Positions 45,684-54,528 of a stretch of 64,000 bases of DNA are shown in pieces. The stretch lies in contig LJSV01000001.1 in the NCBI GenBank assembly GCA_001314715.1, positions 62,001 to 126,000 of the forward strand, in the 5' to 3' direction. Every line of letters begins with the position of its first letter. Positions within the stretch are counted from its first letter, which is position 1. Position numbers and translations under genes: made by a program. The DNA comes from Rhodobacteraceae bacterium HLUCCA12. Lineage in GTDB: Bacteria; Pseudomonadota; Alphaproteobacteria; Rhodobacterales; Rhodobacteraceae. The notes under the pieces were generated by a model that was not told where the DNA came from, ran no database searches, and was given only the letters and a program-made list of their open reading frames with translations.

Positions 45684-46805
45684 ATGACCAACAATCCGAT
45701 GCTGGAAGGCAATGCCTTCAAACTCGGTACGTTTTCGTCCAACTGTTCGTCCGGCCTGTCGGTGACCAAGGTGCCCGAACGCTGGGTCAATTCCTGGGAC
45801 AACAACCTGCGCCTGGCCAAGATGCTGGATGAGGCCGGGATCGATTTCATGCTGCCGATCGCGCGCTGGATCGGCTATGGCGGCGAGACCGATTTTCACG
45901 GGGGTGTGCTGGAAACGATGACCTGGGCCTCGGCGCTGCTGGCCTCGACGCAAGACATCGCCGTTTTCGCCACGATCCACACCACCGCCAACCACCCGGT
46001 CGTCGTGGCCAAGCAGATCGCCACCATCGACCAGATCGGCAAGGGGCGCGCGGGGCTCAACATCGTGGCGGGCTGGAACAAGCCGGAATACGAGGCGCTG
46101 GGCCTGCAACTGCCCGATGATCACGAAAGCCGCTATGACTATGCGCAGGAATGGTTCGACGTGATCCGCAAGCTCTGGTCCTCGACCGAGTATTTCGACT
46201 GGAACGGCAAGCATTTCACCCTCAAGCATGTCAAGGGCGACCCGCGCCCGGTGCGCGATGCGGTGCCGATCATCAATGCCGCCGGGTCGCCGCAGGGTCG
46301 CGAATTCGCCACCGACAACGCGCATTTCCTGTTCACCCCGGCCATCGACCTGGATCGTTCGGTCGATGAAATCAAGGAGCTGAAGGATCAGGCGCGCGGC
46401 AAGGGCCGCGAGGTCGATGTGCTGACCTTCAGCCACGTGATCTGCCGCCCGACCGAGAAAGAGGCGCGCGACTATCTCAAGCACACCGCCGACGACAATG
46501 CCGACTGGGAGGCCGTGGACAACCTGATCCGTCTGCAATTCGCCCATGCCCACAGCTTCCCGCATGACCTGATGAAGCTGATCCGCGACCGCTTCGCGGC
46601 GGGTCATGGCGGCTTCCCGCTGATCGGCACGCCGGAACAGGTGGCCGAGGGGATCCTGTCGCTGCACAAGGCAGGCTTTGCCGGGACGACGCTGTCGTTC
46701 ATCGACTATGCCGAAGAGTTTCCCTATTTCCGCGACAACGTGCTGCCGCTGTTGGAACAGGCCGGCATCCGCACGCCGCGTGTTGCGCGGGCTGCGGCGG
46801 AATGA
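45684..46805 (+). CDS. LLM-class flavin-dependent monooxygenase (RutA/SsuD-like)
   Basis: 373-residue two-component monooxygenase of the luciferase-like superfamily. The N-terminal barrel has the RutA-like segment FMLPIARWIGYGGETDFHGG, IAVFATIHTTANHP and NIVAGWNKPEYEALG. RutA cleaves an amide of uracil with reduced FMN and O2; SfnG/SsuD-type sulfone and sulfonate enzymes are related alternatives. Its stop overlaps the start of a flavin reductase gene. Strong GGGAG ribosome site. Divergent from marR. Confidence 0.88.
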   Translation: MTNNPMLEGNAFKLGTFSSNCSSGLSVTKVPERWVNSWDNNLRLAKMLDEAGIDFMLPIARWIGYGGETDFHGGVLETMTWASALLASTQDIAVFATIHTTANHPVVVAKQIATIDQIGKGRAGLNIVAGWNKPEYEALGLQLPDDHESRYDYAQEWFDVIRKLWSSTEYFDWNGKHFTLKHVKGDPRPVRDAVPIINAAGSPQGREFATDNAHFLFTPAIDLDRSVDEIKELKDQARGKGREVDVLTFSHVICRPTEKEARDYLKHTADDNADWEAVDNLIRLQFAHAHSFPHDLMKLIRDRFAAGHGGFPLIGTPEQVAEGILSLHKAGFAGTTLSFIDYAEEFPYFRDNVLPLLEQAGIRTPRVARAAAE

Positions 46806-47323
46806 GCGACGATTCGGTGAATGTTCGGCCCCAGGCGGGGCCGGACAAACCCGCCTTTCTGGGTGCGATGCGCCATTTCGTGGGTTCGGTCAGCGTGATC
46901 ACGGTGGGGCAGGGTGACGAATTGTCCGGGCTGGTGGTGACATCGGCCATTTCGCTTTCGGCCGATCCGCCGCTGGTGCTGGTCTGCGTCAATCGCAACT
47001 CGTCCAGCTGGCCGCTGCTGGAACGCCATGGCGTCTTCGGGGTGAACGCGCTGGCGGCGCATCATCAGCCGGTGGCCGAGCGGTTTTCCGGCTTTGGCGG
47101 CGCCAAGGGTGCGGCGCGCTACGACGGCGCCGCGTGGGTGACGGCGACGACCGGCGCGCAACTACTGGCCGATGCGCCGGTCGCGCTGGACTGCACGGTC
47201 GAAGAGATGATCGACCGCGCCACCCATTCCATCGTCATCGGCCGGGTGCAGGCGATCCGCGCGGCACAGCCGCAGGACGGGCTGATCTACTGGCACGGCG
47301 CCTATCGCGGGTTGCGCGCATAG
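46802..47323 (+). CDS. Flavin reductase, partner of LLM monooxygenase
   Basis: 173-residue flavin_reduct-domain protein (VGSVSVITVGQ, TSAISLSADPPLVLVCVNRNS, FGVNALAAHHQ, IVIGRVQAIR). Overlaps the LLM monooxygenase gene by four bases (ATGA), so it is its dedicated NAD(P)H:FMN reductase. It is clearly different in sequence from the reductase 2 kb upstream, so the two oxygenases have separate electron suppliers. Confidence 0.92.
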   Translation: MSDDSVNVRPQAGPDKPAFLGAMRHFVGSVSVITVGQGDELSGLVVTSAISLSADPPLVLVCVNRNSSSWPLLERHGVFGVNALAAHHQPVAERFSGFGGAKGAARYDGAAWVTATTGAQLLADAPVALDCTVEEMIDRATHSIVIGRVQAIRAAQPQDGLIYWHGAYRGLRA

Positions 47324-47348
47324 GCGCAACCCGGCGGGCGGGGCGCGA

Positions 47349-47543
47349 TCAGGCCTGGTCGTCGGGCGCGCTGTCGCGGCGGTGGCCGTCCAGCCGCCGT
47401 TGCGACTGGTCGTCCTGCGCCTTGCGCAAGGTCCGTTCGGCCTTGGTCTGCCCGAAGCGCGCGGCATTTTCATCGGCGCTCTTGCGGGCGGCCGCGCGGG
47501 CCGCCTGCTTGCGTTTCTGCCGCAGGTTGACGATCTCGGCCAT
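47349..47543 (-). CDS. DUF4169 family small basic protein
   Basis: 64 residues, almost entirely Lys/Arg/Ala/Gln helix (MAEIVNLRQKRKQAARA, KAERTLRKAQDDQ). Matches the DUF4169 pattern, a small protein regularly found after fumC in Rhodobacteraceae; here it starts 8 bases after the fumC stop. No function known; the composition suggests a coiled or nucleic-acid-associated helix. Confidence 0.8.
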   Translation of the reverse strand: MAEIVNLRQKRKQAARAAARKSADENAARFGQTKAERTLRKAQDDQSQRRLDGHRRDSAPDDQA

Positions 47544-47551
47544 GGGCGCGA

Positions 47552-48946
47552 TCAGCCCTTTGGCCCGATCATGTCCTCGGGGCGGACCACGCGGTCGAAG
47601 GTCTCGGCATCGACCAGTCCCAGGCGAATGGCCTCTTCCTTCAGCGTCGTGCCGTTCTTGTGGGCCGTCTTGGCGACCTTGGTGGCGTTGTCATACCCGA
47701 TCGTCGGGGCCAGTGCCGTAACCAGCATCAGCGATTCCTTCATCAGCTTTTCGATCCGGTCGGTGTTGGCCTGGGTGCCCACGACCATGTTGTCGGTGAA
47801 GCTGGAGGCCGCATCCCCCAGAAGCTGCATGCTTTGCAGCACGTTATAGGACATCATCGGGTTATAGACATTGAGCTCGAAATGCCCCTGCGAGCCGGCG
47901 AAACCGACGGCCGCGTCATTGCCCATGACATGGGCGCAGACCATGGTCAGGGCCTCGGCCTGGGTCGGGTTGACCTTGCCGGGCATGATCGACGAGCCGG
48001 GTTCGTTTTCCGGCAAGATCAGCTCTCCCAGCCCCGAGCGTGGGCCAGAGCCCAGCAGGCGCATGTCGTTGGCGATCTTGAACAGGCTGCCCGCCACGGT
48101 CTTCAGCGCGCCCGAGAACATCACCATGGCGTCATGGGCGGCCAGCGCCTCGAACTTGTTGGGGGCGGTGACGAAGGGCAGGCCGGTGATGTCGGCGATC
48201 TGTGCCGCGACCTTTTCGGCGAAACCCTTGCGCGTGTTCAGCCCGGTGCCGACCGCGGTGCCGCCCTGGGCCAGTTCGTAGATGTCGGGCAGGCAGGCCT
48301 CGATCCGTTCGATCCCCTTGGCGACCTGATGGGCATAGCCGCCGAATTCCTGGCCCAGCGTCAGCGGTGTCGCATCCTGCGTATGGGTGCGGCCGATCTT
48401 GATGATGTCCTTGAATTCCTCGGACTTGGCGGCCAGCGCGCCATGCAGCTTGCGCAGGCCCGGCAGCAGCACGTCGCGGGCATGCATGCCGATGGCGACA
48501 TGCATCGCCGTGGGGAACGTGTCGTTCGAGGATTGCCCCATGTTGCAGTGATCGTTGGGGTGAACGGGCTTCTTTGAGCCCTTCTCGCCGCCCAGGATCT
48601 CGATCGCGCGGTTCGAGATAACCTCGTTGGCGTTCATGTTCGATTGGGTGCCCGAGCCGGTCTGCCACACCACCAGCGGGAAGTTGTCATCGAACTTGCC
48701 CTCGATCACCTCGGTCGCGGCGGTGGCGATCGCGTCCGCCAGCTCTGCGGCCAGATCGCCCTGTTCGCGGTTGACCAGGGCGCAGGCCTTCTTGATGACG
48801 CCAAGCGCGCGGATGATCGGAACCGGCTGGCGTTCCCATCCGATGGGGAAATTCATGATCGAACGCTGGGTCTGCGCGCCCCAATACTTGTCTGCCGGAA
48901 CGTCCAGGGGGCCGAAGCTGTCGGTTTCGGTGCGCGTGGCGGTCAT
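47552..48946 (-). CDS. fumC: Class II fumarate hydratase
   Basis: 464-residue iron-independent fumarase of the TCA cycle (fumarate to L-malate). Signatures: [11 protein letters not shown], the superfamily loop [13 protein letters not shown], and [19 protein letters not shown]. Length exact for FumC. Cotranscribed with the DUF4169 gene. Confidence 0.97.
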   Translation of the reverse strand: MTATRTETDSFGPLDVPADKYWGAQTQRSIMNFPIGWERQPVPIIRALGVIKKACALVNREQGDLAAELADAIATAATEVIEGKFDDNFPLVVWQTGSGTQSNMNANEVISNRAIEILGGEKGSKKPVHPNDHCNMGQSSNDTFPTAMHVAIGMHARDVLLPGLRKLHGALAAKSEEFKDIIKIGRTHTQDATPLTLGQEFGGYAHQVAKGIERIEACLPDIYELAQGGTAVGTGLNTRKGFAEKVAAQIADITGLPFVTAPNKFEALAAHDAMVMFSGALKTVAGSLFKIANDMRLLGSGPRSGLGELILPENEPGSSIMPGKVNPTQAEALTMVCAHVMGNDAAVGFAGSQGHFELNVYNPMMSYNVLQSMQLLGDAASSFTDNMVVGTQANTDRIEKLMKESLMLVTALAPTIGYDNATKVAKTAHKNGTTLKEEAIRLGLVDAETFDRVVRPEDMIGPKG

Positions 48947-49127
48947 GGGTCTTCTCCTGACTGTTTGGGCCTTCTCTAGCCACCGGGCGGGCGGAAATCA
49001 ATCTGTATGCGTGTGTATACCGCACCATGGCGCCCCGGTATGGCGTTGCCTGAATCATCCTTTTGGGGCAGGCTTGGGGACAGCCGGGGCGGTGCCTGGC
49101 CGTTTCAGTCAATTCCGGAGACAGTTC

Positions 49128-50906
49128 TTGCGTTTTGTCAGTGTTTCAAGCGGTTTCAAGGCCGGGCTCATGGCGCTTGCGCTGGCGCCGGCGGGTCCGG
49201 CGCCCGGCGCCGCCCAGTCCGATGCCGCCGCACCCGATCCCTGGTATGCCCCGGCAGCCGTGCGCGCCGCGCAGTTCGCCGATTTCCGGCACAACGAGCG
49301 GCGCGATGTGGTGGCGTTCCAGCCCTTTCGCGCCGAGATCGGGGCAACCCTGCCGGGCGGTGAGCCGGTTCGGCTGATTGCCCTCAATCCCCGGATGAAT
49401 GCGTGGTTCCTGCTGGAGACCGGGCGCGGCAACGCCCTGCGTCAGTGGCACCTTGAGAACGCCGCGCCCCAGGTTTTCTCTGTCGCGCTGGCCGGCGGCG
49501 ACTCGCCGGCGATCGAAATCACCTCCGAGGCCGGGCGCGAGCTTTGCCGCCCGTGGGAGGGTGCGCTGCAAGAGGCCGCGAATTCGGGCCTGCCCTATGC
49601 GCCGATCTGCGATGGCCGGCTCTACCTGCGCAATCAGGGTTCGGGCTCGCGCACCACGCGCGAGGCGATGGCCGAATTCCTGCGCGACTATGTGCCATTT
49701 GGCGAAGGACTCATCAGTTTTCTGAAGAACACGCTTTACGAGGATGCCTTTTTGCAAACCTCCGAGGCAATGGACGGTGCCGATGCCGGCGAGGTGGCCG
49801 CCGCGCTGGGCCGGGCGCATCTGCGCAGCCATCCGGTGATGCGCTCGAACCTGCAAGTCGATCTGGCGGGGACCGAGGACGGGCGGATGGAAGCTGGCAG
49901 CTGGTATGCGGTGCAGGATGCGCCCGGCATCTATGCCAGCGTGATGCAGCCCGGCATGGTCCATCCCGACATCCTGAACCGCAGTGGCGAAACCAACTGG
50001 CTGGACGGGGTCGAGAACAACGCCGACGTGCATCTTTTCGCCTATGACCTGAGCCAGTTCGAACTGGGATACGAGCCGGGCACCGATCATCCGTCCATGA
50101 CCTGGTCGCCCAGACCCAGTGGCCCCGGCCGCACCGGCCTGCCGGGGCCTGACGGGTTCAACACCCTGCGGCCGCTGGCCCGCACCGGAATGCTCAGCCC
50201 GGCGCTGACCGACCGTGTCGCGGCGATCATCGCGGGCGGGTTCAAGCGCGAGCATGGCGCCTTTCGGTCGGGGCCGATGTCGCAGACCAACAGTGGCCAT
50301 CATTACGGCTTCGTGACGCATGGCGTGGTGCTGAGCCGTCTACACCCCGGTCTGGCCACGATATTCACGCTGGACGATGGCTCGATTCACATGCGGACCT
50401 GGCGCGACGAGGATACGGCGACGCTGTTGCCGCGCCTGCGCTTTGCCCGGCAAAACGGCGTCGCGCTGATCGAGCCCGATCCCGAAACCGGCGAGCCGGT
50501 CGGCGGCCAGCATGTGCGCAGCTGGATGCTGGGCAACTGGTCGGGCTCGGCCGAGGCGCAATTGCGCACGCTGCGGTCGGGCGCCTGCATACGCCGTTCG
50601 CAGGGCCGGCAGTTCCTGATCTACGCCGTGTTTTCGTCGGCAACGCCTTCGGGGATGACCCGCACCTTTCAGGCCTATGGTTGCGACTATGCCATGCTGC
50701 TGGACATGAACTCGCTGGATCTGACCTATGCCGCGATCTACACGCGCCAGCCGGGCGAAGACGGGTTCGAGACCTATCATCTGGATCGCCGCATGGCCGA
50801 GTCCGATGCGCGCGCGCGCGACGGCAGCCGGCTGGCCCGGTTTGTCGAATATTCCGACAACCGCGACTTCATTTACCTGCTGCGTCGTCAAGGGAGAGAG
50901 CGATGA
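49128..50906 (+). CDS. Uncharacterised secreted protein, operon with SUMF1-fold protein
   Basis: About 592 residues from a TTG start at 49128, chosen because GGAG lies seven bases upstream and it begins a signal peptide (MRFVSVSSGFKAGLMALALA, cleavage near GAAQS). The frame continues open upstream but that part overlaps fumC antisense and looks non-coding. I do not recognise the family. The C-terminal third (YGFVTHGVVLSRLHPGLAT, LIYAVFSSATPSGM, CDYAMLLDMNS) faintly recalls phosphodiester-glycosidase (NAGPA) domains, but too weakly to assign. Its stop overlaps the start of a SUMF1-like secreted protein, so the two almost certainly act together in the periplasm. Confidence 0.7.
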   Translation: MRFVSVSSGFKAGLMALALAPAGPAPGAAQSDAAAPDPWYAPAAVRAAQFADFRHNERRDVVAFQPFRAEIGATLPGGEPVRLIALNPRMNAWFLLETGRGNALRQWHLENAAPQVFSVALAGGDSPAIEITSEAGRELCRPWEGALQEAANSGLPYAPICDGRLYLRNQGSGSRTTREAMAEFLRDYVPFGEGLISFLKNTLYEDAFLQTSEAMDGADAGEVAAALGRAHLRSHPVMRSNLQVDLAGTEDGRMEAGSWYAVQDAPGIYASVMQPGMVHPDILNRSGETNWLDGVENNADVHLFAYDLSQFELGYEPGTDHPSMTWSPRPSGPGRTGLPGPDGFNTLRPLARTGMLSPALTDRVAAIIAGGFKREHGAFRSGPMSQTNSGHHYGFVTHGVVLSRLHPGLATIFTLDDGSIHMRTWRDEDTATLLPRLRFARQNGVALIEPDPETGEPVGGQHVRSWMLGNWSGSAEAQLRTLRSGACIRRSQGRQFLIYAVFSSATPSGMTRTFQAYGCDYAMLLDMNSLDLTYAAIYTRQPGEDGFETYHLDRRMAESDARARDGSRLARFVEYSDNRDFIYLLRRQGRER

Positions 50907-51913
50907 AACGGATTGCCACGGCGATTCTGGCACTGACGCTGGGTTTGGGGGCGCCGGCCACGGCGCAGACATTGGCCGAGAACAACGAACGCATGTTTCG
51001 CGAAATGCAGGAATGGCGCGGTCTGTCCGGCGCCACGATGAACAGGGTGCGCGAGATCTTCGCCGGGACAAGCTGGATGGGGCAGGGCAACCCCGCGGTC
51101 ACCCGCCACCCGCTGACCCCCGAAGAGGCCGCGGCGCGGCTGGGCGGGTCGGTGGACAGCGTGCGCCGCGGCTATCGCAACGCCCGGTTTGAGCGCATCT
51201 GCGGACGCCCCTATGAGGTGCCGCTCTATGATCCGCAGACCCAACGGCCCGAGGATGCGACGGTCTGCGCGCATATGTTCGAATATCCCAACGTGCCGCT
51301 GGCCTATCCGGTGGTCTGGGTGCGCGCGAACGAGGCCGCGCAGCTGTGTGCGGCCGAGGGCGCGCGCATCGGCGATGCCCACGAATGGGAGGGGGCGGCG
51401 GCTGGCCAGTTGTTGCCGCCCGACTACCCGTTCGACCGGGTTCGCGGCATGGGCATGTCGGCGGCGGTGAACGCGATGCGCGCCTGGCACAACCAGCACT
51501 ACGCGGCCACGCGCAACCAGTATTCGATCGGCGAATGGCGGCGCGGGGTCTGCGCCACCGGCAGCGCCAAGTCGCCCGGATGCGATGGCGGCAATTTCGG
51601 GCGCTGCGGGTCGAACACCTATCCCGCCGGCTCGTTTGCGCAATGCCGCAGCCCGCTGGGCGTTTACGACATCGACGGCAATGCCGCCGAGCACATGAAC
51701 CTGCCCCTGAGCGAGGACCAGATGGCCAGCCGGGGATCGACCACGCTGGGCGTGACCGAAATGAAGGGCAGCTGGTTCGTCTGGGACCAGATCCGCGCGC
51801 ATGAACATTGGGCGCGCTGGCGCGCGCCGTTCTGGCATGGCAGCCGCGTGATGGATCGCGCCAGCCATCACAATTATCATCTGGGGTTCCGCTGTTTCCG
51901 CGATATCGGCTGA
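50903..51913 (+). CDS. Secreted SUMF1/formylglycine-generating-enzyme-fold protein, catalytic cysteines absent
   Basis: 336 residues with a signal peptide (MKRIATAILALTLGLGAPATA). The body follows the SUMF1 fold: PVVWVRANEAAQLCAAEGARI, DAHEWEGAAAG, YDIDGNAAEHMNL, and the terminal YHLGFRCFRDI. In true formylglycine-generating enzymes two cysteines lie between GGS and GFRC; here that stretch (KGSWFVWDQIRAHEHWARW) has none, so sulfatase activation is unlikely. Several other cysteines (GVCATGS, SPGCDGG, GRCGSN, AQCRS) may form disulfides. Translationally coupled to the upstream unknown gene. Confidence 0.8.
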   Translation: MKRIATAILALTLGLGAPATAQTLAENNERMFREMQEWRGLSGATMNRVREIFAGTSWMGQGNPAVTRHPLTPEEAAARLGGSVDSVRRGYRNARFERICGRPYEVPLYDPQTQRPEDATVCAHMFEYPNVPLAYPVVWVRANEAAQLCAAEGARIGDAHEWEGAAAGQLLPPDYPFDRVRGMGMSAAVNAMRAWHNQHYAATRNQYSIGEWRRGVCATGSAKSPGCDGGNFGRCGSNTYPAGSFAQCRSPLGVYDIDGNAAEHMNLPLSEDQMASRGSTTLGVTEMKGSWFVWDQIRAHEHWARWRAPFWHGSRVMDRASHHNYHLGFRCFRDIG

Positions 51914-52104
51914 CCGGCGGTTCATCCGGGGGGCGGCACGCCGAAGTGCGTGACGATGCTGTGATAGGCGGGTCGGCTGAGGCGGTTACGCAGGACAAGG
52001 CGCGCTGACGGGTCCGCCCGGCTGGCGCATCGCCGGGCGGTGTCTCGGCGGCCTTGGCCCGTACCATCATCGCCCGGACGGCGACGGCGCCGATCGCGTT
52101 GCGA

Positions 52105-53658
52105 TCAGCGCAGCGCGGCCAACATCACTTGCGCCGCGATCGGGCCTTCGTCGCTCAGCAATCCGGCATAGCGGCGATCGTCCAAGAGGTCGCGCAGATC
52201 CGCCGCCCGCCCGTTCACAAAAGCCGTGCGGCTGACCAGGCGAATGCCGTGGCTGTAATCGGCATAGCCCGCGCCATGAACCGTGCTCAGCGGCTGGATC
52301 GGCTGGCCATTGGCCTGATGCCAGCCATAGATCGCCACGCGACCGGGATTGCGCGCCAGCCGGTTGGTCAGCACCAGATCCTTCTTGTGGCCCGAGATCA
52401 GCGCCCCCAGCGGCGCGCCGGCGTTGCGGCGCTGCCCCTCAAGCGTGGCGTTGTGGCGCAGGAAATAGTCGGTGGATGCCATTTGCGCGCCGGGGGGCAT
52501 CGGCTGCGGGCGCAGCCGGATACCCGCCTGCGCGTGGATCGCATCGACCATCCGGGTGGTGGGCAGCACCATGTCGAACCGCTCGGCGATGCGCGTGGCC
52601 GCGTTCAGGCCCAGCGGGACGCGCACGAAATCGTCGTCGCTGCCCAGTGCCAGGTAATCGGGCATCACGCACAGCGTGATCCGGGCCGGGCGGCCGTCGG
52701 CGCCGTCGCCCTCCAGGGTGACGGGGACCAGCCGGCGCTGAAAGTCTGGCAGGTTTCCGGCGATGACCGCCTGCGCGATCGCCCCGTCGCGCCCGCCGCC
52801 CGAGGCCGACGCCAGCCGCGCGACCGCGCGGGCGCCCCCGTTTGCGCCCGAAGGGCGGCGCGGGATCGCGCGGGCAAGATTGGTCGGGCAGGTGTCGTCG
52901 CCGGACACGGCGGGCACGGCAAAGGGCCGGGTCGGGGTCTGGGCGGTGGCGCCGATATCGGCGCTGGCGCGCGTTGCGGTTGCGGTGTCGGCGCTGGCCA
53001 GCCGGGCGATGGCGGCCGGGCGCGCGCGCGGCAGCAGCGAGCGCGCAAGGCCGCCCGCGCGGTCCGGCGTGGCGTCCGGCAGGCTGAGCGCGGCCAGCTC
53101 GATCGGGGCGGGGTCGTCGGACGTGCCGCGCGCCTCGGGCGTGGCCGGGCGCGGCGGCGGGGCCACGGGGGGCAGCCCTGCGATCACGGCCACCGCCAGC
53201 GGCGCTGACGGCTCTGGCCGAACGGGCGCGGCCGGGCCGGTGTCAGGCTCGGCGGCCGGGCGTTGCAGGGCCGCGCGGGCCGGGCGCGGCAGCGGAACCT
53301 CATCGCCAAGCAGGGCGATGGAGACGGCGTCCGGGGCGGCGGGTTCGGCCGGTTGCGGGGCGGGCTGGCTGCGCAGCGCGGCCAGCGGCAAATCCTCCGC
53401 GCCACTCAGCGCGGCGAGACCGCGCGCCTCGCCGCCCTGCGGCACGAAGGGCTCAATGCGCGGCGGCGTGTCGCCGGCCAGCGCCGGTTGCGCGCCCTCG
53501 CTTGTCGGATCGGCCCAGAAAAGGCGCCCGGCAATGGCCGAAACCGCCAGCACCGCGGCGCCCGTCAGCAACACGGCCGTCGCCCCGCGGCCCAGGGGCG
53601 GGGCAGGGGCATCCAGCGTGCCACGCCGGCACGAGCGAAACAGGATCGGACGAGTCAT
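52105..53658 (-). CDS. Uncharacterised membrane-anchored protein with low-complexity linker
   Basis: 517 residues from an ATG at 53658. One hydrophobic helix near residues 25-45 (GATAVLLTGAAVLAVSAIAG) anchors it. Residues ~60-310 are Pro/Ala-rich low complexity, and the last ~200 residues form an ordered domain with LCVMPDYLALGSDDDFVRVP, LPTTRMVDAI, GHKKDLVLTN, VAIYGWHQANG and HGAGYADYSHGIR. I do not recognise the domain; the conserved-looking His, Lys, Asp and Tyr residues suggest an enzyme. Convergent with the SUMF1-like gene (191-base gap). Confidence 0.65.
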   Translation of the reverse strand: MTRPILFRSCRRGTLDAPAPPLGRGATAVLLTGAAVLAVSAIAGRLFWADPTSEGAQPALAGDTPPRIEPFVPQGGEARGLAALSGAEDLPLAALRSQPAPQPAEPAAPDAVSIALLGDEVPLPRPARAALQRPAAEPDTGPAAPVRPEPSAPLAVAVIAGLPPVAPPPRPATPEARGTSDDPAPIELAALSLPDATPDRAGGLARSLLPRARPAAIARLASADTATATRASADIGATAQTPTRPFAVPAVSGDDTCPTNLARAIPRRPSGANGGARAVARLASASGGGRDGAIAQAVIAGNLPDFQRRLVPVTLEGDGADGRPARITLCVMPDYLALGSDDDFVRVPLGLNAATRIAERFDMVLPTTRMVDAIHAQAGIRLRPQPMPPGAQMASTDYFLRHNATLEGQRRNAGAPLGALISGHKKDLVLTNRLARNPGRVAIYGWHQANGQPIQPLSTVHGAGYADYSHGIRLVSRTAFVNGRAADLRDLLDDRRYAGLLSDEGPIAAQVMLAALR

Positions 53659-53810
53659 GCCTGTCCGATACCCCCGAAACCGTTGACGGACAATGAAGGG
53701 CAACCTTACCACGCCAGGGATGCGCGGCAAACCGCCGATGGCGGCGCTTGACAGGCGCGCCAAGGCGCGGCATCCGCAGGCCGCAACCCCCGCGATCAGG
53801 ATGTCAGACC

Positions 53811-54017
53811 ATGACCGACCAGACCGTCACCCTGCATGTGCCCGACATGACCTGCGGCCATTGCCGCGCCAGCATCGAAAAGGCGCTGGCGCCGCTGGGG
53901 CTGGCGCCGCGCTTCGACATGGACGCCCGGCATGTCACCATGCCCGCCGCCGACCCCGCGCCGGTCGTCGCGGCGCTGGATCGCATCGGCTTTGACGCCG
54001 CGCCCGTGGCGGGCTGA
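53811..54017 (+). CDS. Heavy-metal-associated (HMA) domain protein, CopZ-like
   Basis: 68-residue ferredoxin-like metallochaperone with the metal loop MTCGHCRASIEKAL (CxxC) and the C-terminal IGFDAAP. Size of a free-standing copper chaperone. Stands alone, convergent with the glyoxalase gene; no copper ATPase gene is nearby. Confidence 0.88.
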   Translation: MTDQTVTLHVPDMTCGHCRASIEKALAPLGLAPRFDMDARHVTMPAADPAPVVAALDRIGFDAAPVAG

Positions 54018-54026
54018 GCCCGGCCG

Positions 54027-54449
54027 TTACCAGTGCCCGGTATTGGGCATCGAGGCCCAGGGCTCGGCCGGGGCCTTGGCCTCGCCCTTTTGCAACAGCT
54101 CGATCGAGATGTTGTCGGGCGAGCGCACAAAGGCCATGCGCCCGTCGCGCGGCGGGCGGTTGATGGTGACGCCGTTGTCCATCAGATGCTGGCACTTGGC
54201 ATAGATGTCCTCGACCTCATAGGCCAGATGCCCGAAATGGCGGCTGTCCGAGGGCAGGCCATCGTCGCCGTCCCAGTTATACGTCAGCTCGATCGGGCAT
54301 TCGGGCTGGCCCGGCGGGGCCATGAAGATCAGGCTGAAACGCCCTTCGTCGCTGTCATGGCGGCGTGTTTCCTCAAGACCCAGAAGGCGGTAAAAGGCCA
54401 TGGACAGGTCCAGATCCTTTACCCGGACCATCGTGTGCAGATATCGCAT
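54027..54449 (-). CDS. gloA: VOC-family lactoylglutathione lyase (glyoxalase I)
   Basis: 140-residue metal-dependent enzyme isomerising the methylglyoxal-glutathione hemithioacetal. The N-terminus MRYLHTMVRVKDLDLSMAFY supplies the first His ligand; ELTYNWDG, HFGHLAYEVEDIY and the terminal SIELLQ supply the rest. Length equals bacterial GloA (~135-145). Confidence 0.9.
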   Translation of the reverse strand: MRYLHTMVRVKDLDLSMAFYRLLGLEETRRHDSDEGRFSLIFMAPPGQPECPIELTYNWDGDDGLPSDSRHFGHLAYEVEDIYAKCQHLMDNGVTINRPPRDGRMAFVRSPDNISIELLQKGEAKAPAEPWASMPNTGHW

Positions 54450-54528
54450 CTTGCGTCTCCCTTGTTTCAGACCCCAAGATAGGACTTAAACCGCGCCTCG
54501 CAACCCGTTGCCAGATCAAGGACCGACC

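Noticed and set aside
48627..49127. In-frame upstream extension of the secreted unknown protein to 759 residues
   Set aside because: It lies antisense to fumC, reads as non-coding composition, and a TTG with ribosome site and signal peptide exists at 49128.
50903..51913. Calling the SUMF1-like protein a sulfatase-modifying enzyme
   Set aside because: The active-site cysteine pair is missing and no sulfatase gene is present nearby.
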